Shown here: piece by piece, positions 62,343 through 64,000 of the stretch
Position numbering within the stretch: position 1 is the stretch's first letter
Layout of the letters: every line of letters begins with the position of its first letter
Origin: Acetatifactor aquisgranensis
GTDB lineage: Bacteria > Bacillota > Clostridia > Lachnospirales > Lachnospiraceae
DNA length: 64,000 nucleotides
Assembly (NCBI RefSeq): GCF_943193215.1
Contig: NZ_CALPDH010000029.1
Location: 1-64,000, forward strand
Reading direction: 5' to 3'
The notes under the pieces: generated by a model
Database searches by the model: none
Told to the model about the DNA's origin: nothing
Seen by the model: the letters and a program-made list of their open reading frames with translations, nothing else
Position numbers and translations under genes: made by a program

Positions 62343-64000
62343 TCAGGCATTCTGCAGCATCTGCTTATTGTACTGCAGGGTATACAGATCGTAATACCGC
62401 CCTTTCTGGTGCAGCAGCTCCTGGTGGCTGCCCTGCTCCACAATCTGGCCGTGGGACAGCAGAATGATATTGTCCGCGTGCTGGATGGTGGAAAGCCTGT
62501 GGGCAACGATCAGCATGGTGCCGATATTCTTCATCTTCTCCAGGCTGTCCTGAATCAGCAACTCCGTCTCCGTGTCGATATTGGCGGTGGCCTCGTCCAG
62601 GATCATCACCGAGGGCTTATGGATAATCGTGCGGGCAAAGGAAAGGAGCTGCCGCTGGCCCGCGGAGAAATTGTTGCCCCGCTCCCGCACCACCTCGTCC
62701 AGGCCGTTCTCCAGCTTGCCGATAAAGGAATCCGCGTTCACATAGCGGCAGGCATCCCACACTTCCCCGTCCGTCACGCCCTCCTTGCGCAGCAGGATAT
62801 TGCTGCGGATATCGCCGGAGAACAGGAACACGTCCTGGAGCATCTGGCCGAAATGCCGCCGCAGAGAAGAAATCTTTATCTTCCGGATATCGATGCCGTC
62901 GATGAGGATCTGCCCTTTCTGGATATCATAATTGCGGCAGATCAGACTAAGGATTGTAGTCTTCCCCGAACCGGTAGAACCCACGAAAGCCACCGTCTGC
63001 TTGGGCTCCACATGGAAAGAGACGCCCTTCAGCACCCATTCATCCGGCTTATAGCAAAACCACACGTCCCGGAACTCAATCTCCCCCCGAATCTCCGGCA
63101 GTTCCATGGCATCCGGCTCATCCACCACCTCCGGCACCATGTCCAGGATGGTGAAGATTTTCTCCGCCGCCGCAAAAGAACGCTGCAGCATGTCGAACTG
63201 CTCCGCCAGGCTCTGGATAGGGTTAAAGAACCGGGAAATATACATATAAAAGGACACCATGATGCTGCTGTCAATCACCTGACCGAAATAATGGATGTCC
63301 TTGATATAGCCCTTGGCCCCGAAATAGAACAAACATAAGTTCGATGAAATGAAAAGCATATAGACCATGGGCTGGAAAATGCCGAAGACGAACATCCTGT
63401 TCATCTTGGCTTTCTGCAGATTCCGGCTACGATCCAGGAAGTCCCCCAGCTTCCGCTCCTCCCTGTTGAAAATCTGGGTAATCTTCATGCCTGACAGGTT
63501 CTCGGACAGATAGGTATTGATGTCCGTGGTGGCATTGTTCACCTGGAGATGCACCCTGCGGGAGAACTTCCGGAAAATCACGGTGAACAGCACCACAAAG
63601 GGCACGAAGCACAGCACCATCAGCGTCAGCGCGTAGTTCAGCATCAGCATGGCCCCCAGCACCCCTACGATCACCATGGAATTCTTCGCCAGCGTCACCA
63701 GGATATTGGTGAACATATAGGAGATGGCATTGGGGTCGTTGGAGACCCTGGTCACCAGCTTGCCCACAGGGATATTGTTCAGCTGCTCATGGCTCAAAGT
63801 CTCGATATGGGTGAACACGTCCATCCGGATCTGGGACAGAATCTTCTGGCCGGTCTTCTGCAGAATCATGGCCTGAAGATAAGTACAGATCATGGACACC
63901 ACCAAAATCCCCGCGTACATCCCCACCATGGCGTACAGCCGGCTCAGTTCAAAGTCATCCTTGATCAGGCCCTGAATCCTCCCGATGATCAGCGGGGACA
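62343..64000 (-). CDS. ABC exporter, partial at right edge
   Basis: A half-transporter whose N-terminus lies beyond the window; the frame stays open to the last base. At least 552 residues are present. Membrane helices are followed by an ATPase with Walker A GSTGSGKTTIL, Walker B MILDEATANID and H-loop AHRLST. The signature is FSAGQ instead of LSGGQ, as often in one subunit of heterodimeric exporters. A partner gene is probably just outside the window. Confidence 0.93.
   Translation of the reverse strand, partial: SPLIIGRIQGLIKDDFELSRLYAMVGMYAGILVVSMICTYLQAMILQKTGQKILSQIRMDVFTHIETLSHEQLNNIPVGKLVTRVSNDPNAISYMFTNILVTLAKNSMVIVGVLGAMLMLNYALTLMVLCFVPFVVLFTVIFRKFSRRVHLQVNNATTDINTYLSENLSGMKITQIFNREERKLGDFLDRSRNLQKAKMNRMFVFGIFQPMVYMLFISSNLCLFYFGAKGYIKDIHYFGQVIDSSIMVSFYMYISRFFNPIQSLAEQFDMLQRSFAAAEKIFTILDMVPEVVDEPDAMELPEIRGEIEFRDVWFCYKPDEWVLKGVSFHVEPKQTVAFVGSTGSGKTTILSLICRNYDIQKGQILIDGIDIRKIKISSLRRHFGQMLQDVFLFSGDIRSNILLRKEGVTDGEVWDACRYVNADSFIGKLENGLDEVVRERGNNFSAGQRQLLSFARTIIHKPSVMILDEATANIDTETELLIQDSLEKMKNIGTMLIVAHRLSTIQHADNIILLSHGQIVEQGSHQELLHQKGRYYDLYTLQYNKQMLQNA

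Overview
The window looks like a chromosome segment of an anaerobic Gram-positive Clostridia member, most likely Lachnospiraceae. Supporting signs are strong GGAGG-type ribosome sites, YqzL next to RecO, a gap-pgk-tpiA cluster, a large acyl-CoA dehydratase activase and a Tn916-type integrase. No rRNA, tRNA or CRISPR array was seen. The assignment is inferred from gene content only.

Region 1 (1 to about 9.67 kb) is AT-rich and is the right-hand part of an integrative element whose left end lies outside the window. It carries 22-bp iteron-like repeats, a short gene fragment, an HTH repressor, a lipoprotein, a SprT-like zinc protein whose start lies in a perfect 13-bp inverted repeat, several small unknown proteins, a D12-class adenine methyltransferase, an excisionase and a Tn916-family integrase. 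No relaxase or conjugation gene is visible. Past the integrase are a terminator-like inverted repeat, two clusters of AAGATAT-like boxes at 10-bp steps, and a 14-codon piece that reads like the start of a low-molecular-weight tyrosine phosphatase, probably the attachment junction. From 9.67 to 11.1 kb there are gene remnants plus two small intact genes.

Region 2 (11.1 to 34.5 kb) is GC-rich housekeeping sequence, nearly all on the minus strand: gap-pgk-tpiA; a GH3 hexosaminidase-like protein; a plus-strand PHP phosphatase; an acetyltransferase, an Hsp70 and a J-domain/TPR protein; glycyl-tRNA synthetase; a lipoprotein; recO with yqzL; era; a DUF4349 lipoprotein; an M16C peptidase; a sigma-like protein without region 4; and a rhomboid-like membrane protein.

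Region 3 (34.7 to 50.4 kb) holds a 1456-residue acyl-CoA dehydratase activase followed by a cNMP-domain protein, a MATE transporter, a coiled-coil protein, a SNF2 helicase and the proline operon proB-proA-proC.

Region 4 (50.6 to 64 kb) is signalling and export: a PadR-controlled flavodoxin/SCP2/membrane fusion, a hybrid histidine kinase with an HD-GYP-like protein, a TVP38 protein, an ArsR regulator with an ABC exporter, a second hybrid kinase, and a second ABC exporter cut by the window edge.

The most unusual pattern is that two unrelated genes, pgk and the SNF2 helicase, are each followed by three tandem copies of their own 3' end, including the stop codon. In both, the copies differ mostly at synonymous positions, and each junction forms a small stem with a 3-nt loop.
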